Source: Trebouxia sp. TZW2008 | Lineage: Eukaryota > Chlorophyta > Trebouxiophyceae > Trebouxiales > Trebouxiaceae | NCBI GenBank assembly: GCA_002118135.1 | Contig: BDIU01000372.1 | Coordinates: 40,322 to 104,321, forward strand | DNA: 64,000 bases | Direction: 5' to 3' | Shown here: piece after piece, positions 11,001 through 21,451 of the stretch | Layout: each line of letters opens with the position of its first letter | Numbering within the stretch: the stretch's first letter is position 1 | Made by a program: the position numbers and the translations under genes | Notes under the pieces: generated by a model | The model's input: only the letters and a program-made list of their open reading frames with translations | Databases searched by the model: none | Told to the model about the DNA's origin: nothing

Positions 11001-13244
11001 AGCGTCAATGCACTGACTGTCACAGGGAACCAATCAGTGTCCACATAGACAGTGCCAGAATAGACTCATACTACACACCCATAGTACAAGTACATATGGC
11101 TTGTTCTGGCATCTCCTTCAAGCAGACAGGCGTCAAGGTGAGTCATGGGTTACACCCAGTCTTGTCATGTGTGTAGTATTGTGGAGGAGTGTGATGTGCC
11201 TGTGCTGCTGGCCCCCACAGCTTTCCCTGGCGCCTGCCTCAAACTGGCGCGCCCCAAGGTAACTCCATGAACTAAGCAATGACCTGTACACACCTTGAGC
11301 ACACATGTGAGGGTCTCACTTAGGAAACTGAGGGTCTCACTTCATGGTATGAACCGCCGCCATGTGTGCTGTTGACACACAGTAAAGGCTCTGTAGCAGT
11401 TTTTAGGGGGGAGTGGTAGTATCAATGGCAACGCTGAAAAACACAGACTGTAAGCAGCAGGGCAGCGTTTTGCTCTGCTGTTTTTGCCCATCTGCTGTGC
11501 TGCCTGTACAGGTACTGGGTGCGCGTGACAGTTTCAAGAGCAATGCTGTGCAGCGCACACTTGAGGGAAAGCACAGCACCAAAGACCTCAGAGCACATGC
11601 TGCCTTTCGGCCCCAGTGTGAGCTGACGGCACACAACAAAGGCTCTGTGTAGGTGTGAGGGGCAAGTGATGCTGTCAAAGACACTGTATAGCACAAACTG
11701 CAAGCAGCACATAGTCTGAAGTTGTTGACCACCCAATTTGATGCACGTACAGGTGTTGGGGGGAAGTGATGGTGTCAAGGGCAATGCTGTACAGCACAGA
11801 CTGGAGGTGAAGGGCCGGGTGCTCCCCTGGGTGGTAGACCGCCTCACAGGAGTCATTCAGGAAACCCACAAGGCAAAATTCCAGGTCAGCAAAGATAAAA
11901 TCAACAATAATGATGATTATTACACTTTCCAGCAAGTGTGTGTGGCCAGGTCGCCAAATATACCATTGACTTGACTGAATAGTCATAGGAAGGTCGGTTT
12001 GTTGCTGTTACTTTTTTGAAGCATTGTTGGCAAGTGTGCAGCACAGGCCCCTTTTGAGTACAGGTGTCAGCCTTCAATATACATGCCATAGACAACAATC
12101 TGCACCACTTATACAGAAGCCGCTGTGTGAATCGACATTCGGCAGACAGCACACTTGTGACAAGGCATGATGGACGCATGTTGGCAGTCACAGCTGTACA
12201 TGTGCAATGCGACAGATTCAGCACAGTGGTTATACAGCAGAGTGGCAAAGCATCGAGGCAGTACATGTTGACAGATCAGAGACCACACAGTCATGGTAAG
12301 CTACGTGGCTGTACACAAGAAGTCGTGATTGTAGTATAGCTTACAGGAACAGGGTGAGGCATTCCCGTCACCCACCTCGCGTTCGCGCAGGCACAGCTGT
12401 CAAACTAATCAAGTCACGACTGTACATGGGTGATGCAGATGATGGTGGAAACAGACCCTCTGAGTGGTGGCTTCAACCTGCCCTCCTGCAGTGGGGCTGC
12501 TGCCGTCAGGAGGCCCTTGTCCCTCTTTCACACTGGGTGGGTTTCTCACTGCCCTGCCCTGCTGACTTGTCTTGATCTGCCCTGCTGACTTGCCTTGATC
12601 TGCCCTGCCCTTGTGTCAGCTTTGTTGGCATGTTCTGTCCTGCATCCCTTAGCTTGAGGCCTGGTCTGTGCTACATTGGCTTGCTCTTTGATGCAATGCC
12701 CCAGTCAGCTTTGCCCTGCCAGTCACAGCCTGCCTTGCCTTCCTCTGCCAAAATTTTGCCAAGCGCTATCTTGTGCTGCTTAATCTTGCCAAGTGCTGCC
12801 CTATGCTGCCCGCTGGAGTTCTAGATCAGCATTTGTCCTGACTTGTTTTGCCATGCCTGACTGAGCCTGCTACCCTGCTGACTTTTCTGAGGTTGTGAGC
12901 TGGCAGTCCAACAGTCGCTCTGTGTTCATATACACAATCTGACATGCTGTACCATTTTTGTGGCTGACAGGGACACTCAGCACGCTCATGTTCGCAGTGA
13001 CGCACACTTAACACCCACTCAAGCATGCACAGCTTTGCATGCTTGTGGCATTGAGGCGGTTATTTTGGGAAGCTGCAGAGCATTGATGCCGCAGTCTTGT
13101 ATCTGCAGGGGAACAGTCAGCAGTCTCGAGTCAGATCGGTGGCGCTCTCCAGTGGGGCAGATGGCCAACCTGGTCATGCGCGATCTTGTCTGTAGTGATG
13201 GCCAGTTTGTGACACGCCTGACAAGATGCTCTGCTGTAGTCTAG
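8049..13244 (+). CDS. DONSON (downstream neighbour of SON), replication-fork protein
   Basis: DONSON is a CMG-helicase assembly and fork-stability factor in the nucleus. Exons that join in phase: 8049-8331, 8725-8783, 9196-9393, 9619-9704, 10040-10172, perhaps 10393-10437, 10775-10975, 11753-11884, about 12438-12535, and 13109-13244. Family landmarks: PPMDWSIKSAVRF (animal DWSLKTRLLF); MSWQHP and CDAFYLCTPP before MVFFGAAGVAG (animal [22 protein letters not shown]); STLGLRTAMQ; LLAPTAFPGACL (animal LLSPVAFRGATM); and a last exon with SPVGQMANLVMRDLV, like the animal GKSSLRNVVLRD end. The first ATG may not be the true start, since upstream coding exons could exist. The exon at 12438 is the least certain. 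Several exons have nearby duplicate copies, listed separately. The family call rests on ordered motif matches made by eye. Confidence 0.75.
10566..10682 (+). pseudogene. Decayed copy of the DONSON LLAPTAFPG exon
   Basis: This is a near-copy, including acceptor and polypyrimidine tract, of the 5' two-thirds of the exon at 10775-10975 (KPSVTAGREVDNSRESL against KPSATAGREIDNSRESL). It carries two in-frame stops, so it cannot be a functional exon. Confidence 0.85.
11184..11260 (+). repeat. Partial copy of the DONSON exon 3' end with a good donor
   Basis: It repeats the 3' end of the 10775-10975 exon (EECDVPVLLAPTAFPGACLK) and ends at an intact donor, AAG followed by GTAACT. No acceptor is visible at its left edge. 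With 10566 it brackets the real exon. Confidence 0.85.
11400..11700 (+). repeat. Three degenerate copies of the following DONSON exon edge
   Basis: Segments near 11405, 11512 and 11655 resemble the 5' part of the exon at 11753 (VLGGSDGVKGNAVQHRLE). The 11512 copy reads VLGARDSFKSNAVQRTLE and keeps the acceptor. Spacing is about 100-140 bp. Confidence 0.75.
12537..12830 (+). repeat. TGCC/CTGCC-rich low-complexity intron
   Basis: The last DONSON intron starts with many short TGCCCTGC and CTTGATCTGCC repeats, a pyrimidine-rich simple-sequence tract. No coding signal is seen. Confidence 0.6.
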
Positions 13245-14057
13245 TGTCAGCCCATCCAGCTTGACGTCTGACACTGCAGCTCTCACAGCAGCACAACTTG
13301 AGTGTGTGACTGCCATGTGTTGCCGGTGTAATGAGCACTTCTGATGCTACGCTGTCAGCTGTTTGTACAGCGAGCTGCCAAGACTTTGGCCTCGCAAATT
13401 TTCTTGCTTGTCTTTGCATGCTCATTATGCATACACATCAATTTGGCATTGGCATTTCGACTGCTAATGATCAGCATTCATTTGCATGGGTGCTTATGTT
13501 GATTTTCAGATGCTGGACGGTGGACTCTGTATATTCTCAAGCCGTGAGAGATCTGAGTCATGTCAAATGCATTCTGACTTTTCATTAACTTGTTTGTCAA
13601 GGCCCTGTCTCTGTAGCTGCATACGTGTGGCAGCCATGTGGCTGCGTACCCATCGCAAACGAGCCATACATATATGGTCCTGGCGTACATGCGTTTTGTC
13701 ACAAAGCCATGCACTGTTGAGATTTTGCTGTGGACGTCATTTCCATTACAGCGCTTATCAGCTAGCTATTATGGAAGCAAGCAAGGTCGCATGTGCTGTC
13801 ACCTTGCATGTACGTTCCAGCCATACTATATCGAAACAGATCTGCTGGAATAATGTGCCAGTCCAGACATGAAGCACCACTGTGTAGATCTTTATGGGTT
13901 TATTCGGTGATCATGAGAGACCAAAATTGCTTAGCCTGCACAATTGTGATCAGGCTGCAGTACCAGGCTGATTCACTAACGCAACCTACTATAATGTCCC
14001 ATATTGCCATACGTTCTGAAGACTACAGTAGCGACTATACATGACATCGAATACAGG
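13245..14057. other. Convergent intergenic region between DONSON and starch synthase
   Basis: It lies between two stop codons facing each other. It should hold both 3' UTRs and polyadenylation sites. No gene is recognised. Confidence 0.5.
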
Positions 14058-17000
14058 TCACCACTGATACTTGGCCGCAACCAAAACCTCTTCATAAGTC
14101 TTGGCGGCATTGTCCCAGCTCATGTCTTGGTCCATGCCACGCTTTTGTAAGGCTTCAAACGAGTCGCGGAACTCTCTGAATGTGTACAACGCATTCCCAA
14201 CAGCGTCTCTGAAGTTGCCGGAATCTGCCCAATCAAAGGTCCAGCCAGTACCTGTGTTTTCGTATGGGTTGTATGGTGAGACAGTGTCCCGCAGACCGCC
14301 AACCTGCAGTATACAAGCACAGTTGACCCTTGCATGTTGACTACCCAATCCTTGTCGTATGGTTGCATCGACCACAGCAGACTGATAAGCAGCAGGACAT
14401 TTGTGCTTCAACAAACCCTTAGCAGTTTGACACTGGTGAACATCACAAGCAAATTCCATGGTAAACACACAACCACAGCTTTCTTTCATGATAGTCACAT
14501 CGTCATCACTTGCTGTTGGTTTAGTTCATGCATTGCAGAACACATACGGATATTGTGCGGGCAAAACAAAAGCTGCATGCACAAGGCAACAGCAGTGAGC
14601 GTGTATTTCAATCAGATCATGCATGCAGTGATATGCATCATAACATACCGCATGCACAACAGGGACAGTGCCGTAGGCCATGGCATACAGCTGGTTCAGC
14701 CCACAGGGCTCAAATCGGGAGGGCATCAGTAGGATATCACATCCGGCGGTGATGCGATGCGCCATGCGTACACTGAAGCCTACCCAGCCCCTACACTGAT
14801 CTTGCCGGTGCTGCTCCATTTCCCTATGAGTATCATACACAATGGCTGATTGAGTGCCAAGGGTTTGCTTTGCATGAATTGGAAAATCATGCTGTTGCCT
14901 TGAATATCGTTTGATCATGATGGCGCAGCTTGACTGGCAATGTGCTTGAGAGAGCTTGAGAGAGCTTGAGAGAGCTTGAGAGATCATGTTGCAGCATTGA
15001 ACTCACATGGCAATGCAGCATCAAGACAGTCTTGTCATTCAAACTTCAACGAAGCCTTGTACTGCTTTGACAATGCAAGCTCAACAGAAACATGCATGCC
15101 AGTTGAGCTGGTGGAGACACGACCAGAGCAGTGGATGGGAGTCACGGTGAGACATGGCTGACCTGAGGGACTGCTCTAAGTCCTCTCGGCCAGAGCCCAG
15201 CAGGATGAGCTGCACGCCCTCGCCCATCATCCAGCCGTGGTTATCCCGGATGAGGTCCACGCCCTTCTGGTAGTCAAGTCGCCCAATGAAGCCCAGCATG
15301 GGGATGTGTGCACCCACTGGCAGACCCATCTCCTGCATGACACCAGGATCAGAATTCTGAAGTTGTTGAGACATTGTGTCAGCAACCGTGTCAGCATGAG
15401 GTCCACGCCCTTCTGGTACTCAAGTCGCCCAATGAAGCCCAGCATGGGGATGTTTGCACCCACTGGCAAACCCATCTCCTGCATCACCAGGATCAGACTT
15501 CTGAGGTTTGCAAGACATTGTGTCAGCAGCTATTGGCTGCCTTGTTGTGGTGTGGATTGTGTGTAATTTAGTCCAAATGCCAAAGCAACGCCAGCATTAA
15601 AGTGTGCACACCCACTGGCAAGCCCACTTAGTAATGATAGAACATACAAACAACAGCAATTATGCCTGCTGAACACACACAGGCAGCGGTATCTGGTATA
15701 TCTTGTCTCCAAGAGTCAGCACTCGTTTGATGCCTCTGGTGTCTGTTGCTCTGTACAAGCGCATGCTTGACTCACATGCTGTCTGGCTCTTGTTCAAATG
15801 CTGGTTCAAAGTTTGGGTAGTGACGCATGTCCGTCTCGAGCATGCAGGGTATACTCATCAACAAAAAGCAATCTAGGTCTGACACAGTGACACCTGGGCA
15901 GGGCAGTACACCCGCTGCAGACATGTCAGGGTGCATCAAACAAACTGATCCAGGTCAAATACAGCAGTAGTTGAGCAGGGCAGCATACCCTTTGCAGGGC
16001 TTCTTTGCAGCGCGCCTTGCCCTCCCGCAAAGTGTCCTTGTTGTAGTTGACATAGCCGTCGCTCTGCAGGTGCTTGTCCTGCTGTGGGCTCCACTCATTG
16101 TAGTCCATGCCGTTCACAATGCCTCGGAACTTCCAGCTGCTGTCCCTGAGGATGGCATCCAGCCCCCAGCCCCCTTCTTGGGTCTGGCATTCCCAGGCAT
16201 ACCTAAAGCATCACACATACTCTTGGTCAGACAGAGACGCAAACAGACACGCGCAAAGACATGCAGACAAATACACAGACAGATACACAGACAGACAGAC
16301 AGACAGACAGACAGGTATTGAAGTATGTTTCTCTGTCTTGTGTGGTGGGGTCCGGCCTCAGCCCCCATCTTGGGTCTGACACTTCGCATGGCATATTCAA
16401 CCCATCGCACATGCTCTTGGACAAGCAAGCATTTGCAAAAATGGATTCATGAATGCAGTGTAGTTGACACGAATGCAACTCACCCATGGGAAACTGCCAC
16501 CACACAATGGGCATTCATGACACCAGCCTTCATGATGTTCATGGGCGCCACACCAATCAGATCATTCCATCACAGCATGTGAGTGTAATGGAACGGCAAT
16601 CCACTGCAATTTCTATACTGCTGATGAGAGTAAGGGCAGGATCAAGACATCTGTTAGGTGCTGAGAGCAGTCTATCTCACCCATGGGAGACTGCCACAAC
16701 ACGGTGAGCAGTCATGATGCCTGCCTTCATGATATTCATGTGCTCCCCACCAATGGGATCATCCAGCTGGAACATGTGGGTGTATTGGGAGGGCACCTCC
16801 ATGTTAGCCAGCTCTGCCAGTGGCCCTCTGCCCTGGTGGGCTATGTTGTGGATGACTAACAAGCTGCGGGCATATGTCATTTGTCCGTAGTCACGGTAGT
16901 GTGCCTGCACACATTGTTCTTGTGACTGTACACTAGAAGGCCTCTGCCCTGGTGGGCTGTTTTGGGGATGACTAACGAGCTGCGGGCATATGTCATCTGT

Positions 17001-20000
17001 CCGTAGTCACAATAGTGGGCCTGCACACACAGAAGTTGGGATTGCAAGCTGCTGGTGCTTAATACAAATTGTTTAGGGTAGTACAGGTCCAGAGTGGTTG
17101 GAGACAGTTGATTGCTCCAGTACGTACTCAGCTGGGCCTGTCTAGCATGTGTTCAGAATGCATGAATGAAGTGAAGCTGATGGGTGAGTGAGTAGCCCTC
17201 AAGCTGCAGGAGACAGGCTGCACAAGGGTTTCTGACATGTGCCTATGACTAGCAGCGTTCACTGCTTTCTGTACTGACTGCAAAGGCTGGGTATAGCAGC
17301 ATCCAAAGGACGATGTTCAACCCCCCCCCCCTCCCCCCCGCCCCTATCCCCATTCCACCCCCAGCTAACTTTGTATGCATGCTTTGCCGGCTCAGGTGCT
17401 GATGCAACCCTGTATATTCAGCACGTAGCTGCATGCTGCACGCTGCTGCTGCTGTGAAGAACCTGTCTAACTACATCGCGCATTTTACAATCAGAGCATC
17501 AGCGTCTTTGACTGGTCGTTTCAAGATTCTGGTCAAACCAAAAGTGATGAGGCAGGTCCTGGACTGACAACGCTGTTTTGCCCTTGATCTGGAGCCTCAC
17601 ATAAGCAAACATTAGAACAATTTCTAGCATCATATGCTGTAGGGCTGCAGCCAGACAATGCATGGTCCAGTATGACAGGTGAGTTGTGTCCAGGGACAGC
17701 TCAATGCTGCTGTGCATGCCAGACAAGCTGCCAGACACTGCATGATCCATTATGAATGGTGAATTGTGACCAGAGACAAAGCTGCTCTGAAACAGCTCAA
17801 TGCTGCTGTACATGCTAAACAAACTTTGCAAAGTTGCTTAGAGCGCACGCAGGTGACTGGATGGTACGACCTAAGCTGTGTTTGCAAGGCTAGCTGCAAT
17901 TGAGCTTACAGCTGTGCTGTTTTGCATTCACAGCAGCAGGCATGTGTGTTATGGCTTGCTTGATGACTCAGCAGTAAACTGTACATTGAGGTACCTGCTA
18001 TTCCGTCTGATTGACTTGCGCAATCATACATTCACTGCTGTTGACTGGCAAGGCTTGAGCCCTCTGAGTATGCTATATGTTGTTGCCAATGCCGTGGCAT
18101 TGCTGCTTTGCTAGCAGTCTGAGGCGAGCTGTGGCCCCACTCCAGAGCGCATGCTGTGTGAGCTCATGTACTCTTTCATTACACCCAGACGGCATGATGC
18201 TTTACAAAGCCTACCTGCAAGTATACTGGCAACAACGCTGTATGCCAGTCATTGGCAATATACACCAGGTTGTCATCACCATAATGCACGCCTCCACAGG
18301 GCACATGCCAAACAGCCTCTAGGGCTGCTTTGCACAGCAGAGCGCATCTGAAGGCTATCTGCATGCGATCTCCTCCATAGATGTTGTCTCCTAGGTTGTG
18401 GAAACAGGGGTGGTCCACAAAGACATAGTCTACACCATCTATGTACCCATGGAAATACCCAACCTGCATGCAATGTTGCTTCCTCAAGCTTGTCAGGCAC
18501 GACCTGTGCATGCTGCTTGTGTAGCAAGCGTAGCATACAAGTGTTGTGAGCGATCTGCGCATGGCTCCCTCGTTAGATGCTGTCTTGTCAAGAAGCTGCA
18601 ACTTGTTCAGAAAATAGGCTGCTACATCGGTACAATGAGAGCAATACCAATCTGCAAGACATATTGACAATTACATGTGCCAGCCACGGTTCAATGCGTA
18701 ATGCTTGTGCAATTGATGGGAGTGCTTGTAGCAAACTCTTTGTAGACCTCTTGAAATCATTACATGCTCAGTGATGCAGGTAGGGATGGTGCTGAAACAC
18801 ATGCGCCCATGTAGCTGCGCAAAAGAACTTGTGTAGTGAGTGGTCAGGGATTTCTGCCTTCTGGCGTAGCATGCAAGCCCATTCTGCACCATTGTGTTGC
18901 GCGTAAAAGACCTCATTGATCTATTGCAACCAAGCAGAGAGAGCCTCAGCAAAATTTGCTGAGTACCAGTAATCTAAGCTCAGTGTAACAACATACGGAT
19001 ACTCTGCAAATCTTGCTCAGTCACTCTTCTTGTTTGCACCACAGAGTGGTAAGATTCTTTCCTGAATACTCATTGGGCATCACCAACATGCAACCAAGGC
19101 AGATGCCTCTGACCAGCAATCACATCTTGAGCTTGCTAGCACAAACTGATTTGTCACATCACCTGCTGATCACCACCAAAGACACGCATTTGCCTTCTGA
19201 CTCCAGTTTCCCAACCTTCTGCATACTCGCCATACCTAGGGGCCACCACCATCACCCTGTGGCCCCTGCGCGAGAGGGCTTTTGGTAGGGCCCCCATCAC
19301 GTCCCCTAGCCCACCTGAGCATACATGCCAGCTTTAAATCCTGAGCAATTGAATGTCCAAAGGCACTAGCTCATGCCAAGCTATATGCATATGAACGCCA
19401 GCTTGAGGCAGAATCTCTTGGTGTCAGGGCTTGTTGCCTGCAATAGGGCTTGCATTTGATGCTCAATGCTGTGCAAGCACAATGTTCAGATGATTTTCAG
19501 AACAAGCCATCCTGGCGAGATAGGGGCCACACACACCTAGCACATATGCTGGCAAAAGCAACTGATTAGCATTATTAAGCAGAATGCATGTGAGCCTTGC
19601 TGGCTGGCTGTGTCATAGGACTGCTGTGTGTAAGTGCTGAGGCGAGGGTGCTGCCCAGTTTCCACAGAACAATGCAAAAGCCAGATCCGACACGTTTTTG
19701 TCAATATGCAATTTTCGAGTGCAAGAATGGCAATTCTGTGTGTGGCACCACTGAGGGTCATCAGCACTGACAACAGGTATATGCAAAGACCATCAAGCAC
19801 ACAGGGCAACACCAAGAGCTTGCAATCATGCTGTAATGCAGTCTCAACATCAAAGCTTGAAATTATTGCGCAGGCATGCTGTACTGTGAACCAAAACGCT
19901 AAGCAATGCTGATCTGATGGACGCCAGTGCACCTGTTTTGGACCAAGGTGCACACTCTGACCCAACAAGCACGACCTTCATGGCATTGGGATTATCATGC

Positions 20001-20788
20001 CAGCGATCCTGCTGATGCTGGTCAGACTGGCCAGACTGCTGCTGCTCCTGCTGCGGTTGCGGTTGTGGTTGAGGTGGCTCTGCTTGCCGCTGCGCCTGTT
20101 TAGGCCGCATTGAGCGTGGTGCAGTAGCTGGGCTTGGCTCAAATGTGAAGCTACTTGGGGATTGCTTAGTTGAGGAAGATTGCTGCCGCTGCTGCAGCTG
20201 CTGCTTGACCTGCTGCTCCTGAGCCTCAGCTTGGTGTATCTGGTTTTCGCTCTGCTGCAGCTGCTGTTCTTGCTCAGGTTTTGTTTGTGGTGCATCACCT
20301 GCCTGTGCAACAAGTGGATGCAGATGACGATACAGCTGATGCTTGAAAGAGGCATGACAGCGGGTTGAAGCTTGGAGTCCAGTTGTTTTGGTTGGGCTGG
20401 TCGCTGCGCATAAGACAGTGGCAACGTGCAGGCAAGGAGGCAAGCAGAAGCCAGGCACGTACATTTGTGAGAGCAGGCTCTTTCTTGAGCCTGTTCATCA
20501 GGTTTTGATGCAACTTCTTCCGCTCTGCAATCTGCAACAAGCACCTTGTTGAGCAGAGGCTCGGGGCTTTTGTCATGCAGAGTTGAAGTTGTTCAAACGG
20601 GCTAAAAGGCAAAGCTCCTATTGTTCAAGTACCTGCTGTAGAAGCTCCTCATGCAGAGCAAACAGCTCTTGATCCGAGCTCTCTGCTTCGGCGCGCGGTA
20701 CATGAATGGACGGTCTAAGCGTTCTTTGAAGTCCTACATACAAGCAGAGCAGGTTTGTTCCCATGGTGCCTAAAGCTTTGAGCAACAT
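14058..20788 (-). CDS. Starch synthase II (GT5), plastid
   Basis: This enzyme transfers glucose from ADP-glucose to growing amylopectin chains in the plastid. Exons: 20788-20633, 20531-20463, 20302-19933, 19314 to about 19194, 18463-18215, 16904-16681, 16202-15989, 15332-15163, 14823-14649 and 14303-14058; all join in phase except across exons 4 to 5. The N-terminus has a helical stretch and a Gln-rich linker. The catalytic GT5 part opens with [10 protein letters not shown], and the KTGGL ADP-glucose motif is completed across the exon 3/4 border. Then follow [68 protein letters not shown], the [13 protein letters not shown] loop and the VLVAAKYQW end, all closest to plant SSII. A short exon of 3n+1 bases, probably coding the segment before VGYFHGY, is missing from my model between 18464 and 19193. 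The ATG at 20464 ([10 protein letters not shown]...) is an alternative, transit-like start. Confidence 0.92.
15395..15478 (-). repeat. Duplicate 5' half of the starch synthase GRLDYQKG exon
   Basis: Acceptor plus 28 codons duplicate the start of the exon at 15332 ([20 protein letters not shown]). It is open but stops matching after DLM and has no donor at that point. A third fragment, the GLPVGAH-coding edge only, lies near 15601-15630. Confidence 0.9.
16267..16314 (+). repeat. CAGA/ACAGAT microsatellite
   Basis: Repeated ACAGACAGACAG units sit in a starch synthase intron. Confidence 0.9.
16320..16570 (-). repeat. Degenerate copies of starch synthase exon edges
   Basis: The segment around 16345-16400 copies the 5' end of exon 7 ([14 protein letters not shown]) in a broken frame. 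Around 16480-16565 the 3' end of exon 6 is copied (MKAG..AH.VVAVSHG) with its donor. They lie in the intron between the two true exons, in the order 3' end of exon 6, then 5' end of exon 7. Confidence 0.8.
16930..17030 (-). repeat. Copy of the starch synthase exon 6 5' end
   Basis: About 95 bp repeat the acceptor and first codons of the exon at 16904, including the stretch coding for [13 protein letters not shown]. It lies just upstream (in gene direction) of the real exon. Confidence 0.85.
17319..17346. repeat. Poly-C tract
   Basis: An almost pure run of C with two interruptions lies in a starch synthase intron. It is G-rich on the transcribed strand and could form a quadruplex. Confidence 0.85.
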
Positions 20789-21451
20789 CGCGGCCTCTTT
20801 GTGCTGCAGGACCTGTCTTTCGTCGTGTACGACTTGAAGCCTCGCGAAACGTACGGCACCCAACCGGTGCACATTGCGCAGGTCGAGGACAAGGAGCTGA
20901 AACCCCGACGCGGGCGAATTGGAACGGGGCAATCATCACTGAGATGCCGTACGCCTACAGGTTTTAGCGAGCATGGCAAAAGGCGTCACGGATCCATGCC
21001 TATGCAGGGTTCATTCCGTCAACACAATGAAGGTCTGATCAACCGCTGCACTTCTTCCTTGCAAGAACGCTCCTTGCACCGGATTGTATTGGATGCTAAA
21101 ACGCAAAGCATAAGAAGAAGACCTTGTGATCGAGACAGAAGTTGCAGCTTTGTACCTCAAGCGGGAAGCCAGATATTAGCTTGTGTAAGAAATTTGCAAG
21201 GCTGTGCAATGCCCTGCAGGCGTACATATCAAGAGTATGCTGTGAGCTGTGGCAAGCGTCATCTGCTTCGTCGCAAGCTTGCAATTGAGTGCACATGAAA
21301 TATATTCCGAATTCTGTGATGATGATTGCTCAGCAAAGGAGACGGTCACAATGAACGAGGATCAGCAAAGTCCAGTTTCAGAAAAGGCCATCAGTGCAGC
21401 TACATGCCTACAGAGAGGCACTTGCACCGCAGCGTCATTGCTAGCAACTAC

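Noticed and set aside
16267..16452. Repeat-derived frames across the CAGA microsatellite
   Set aside because: They are products of the simple repeat inside a starch synthase intron.
20801..21298. Plus-strand frame of 165 codons upstream of starch synthase
   Set aside because: It overlaps the starch synthase 5' exon region in antisense, shows no family match and has no splice context.
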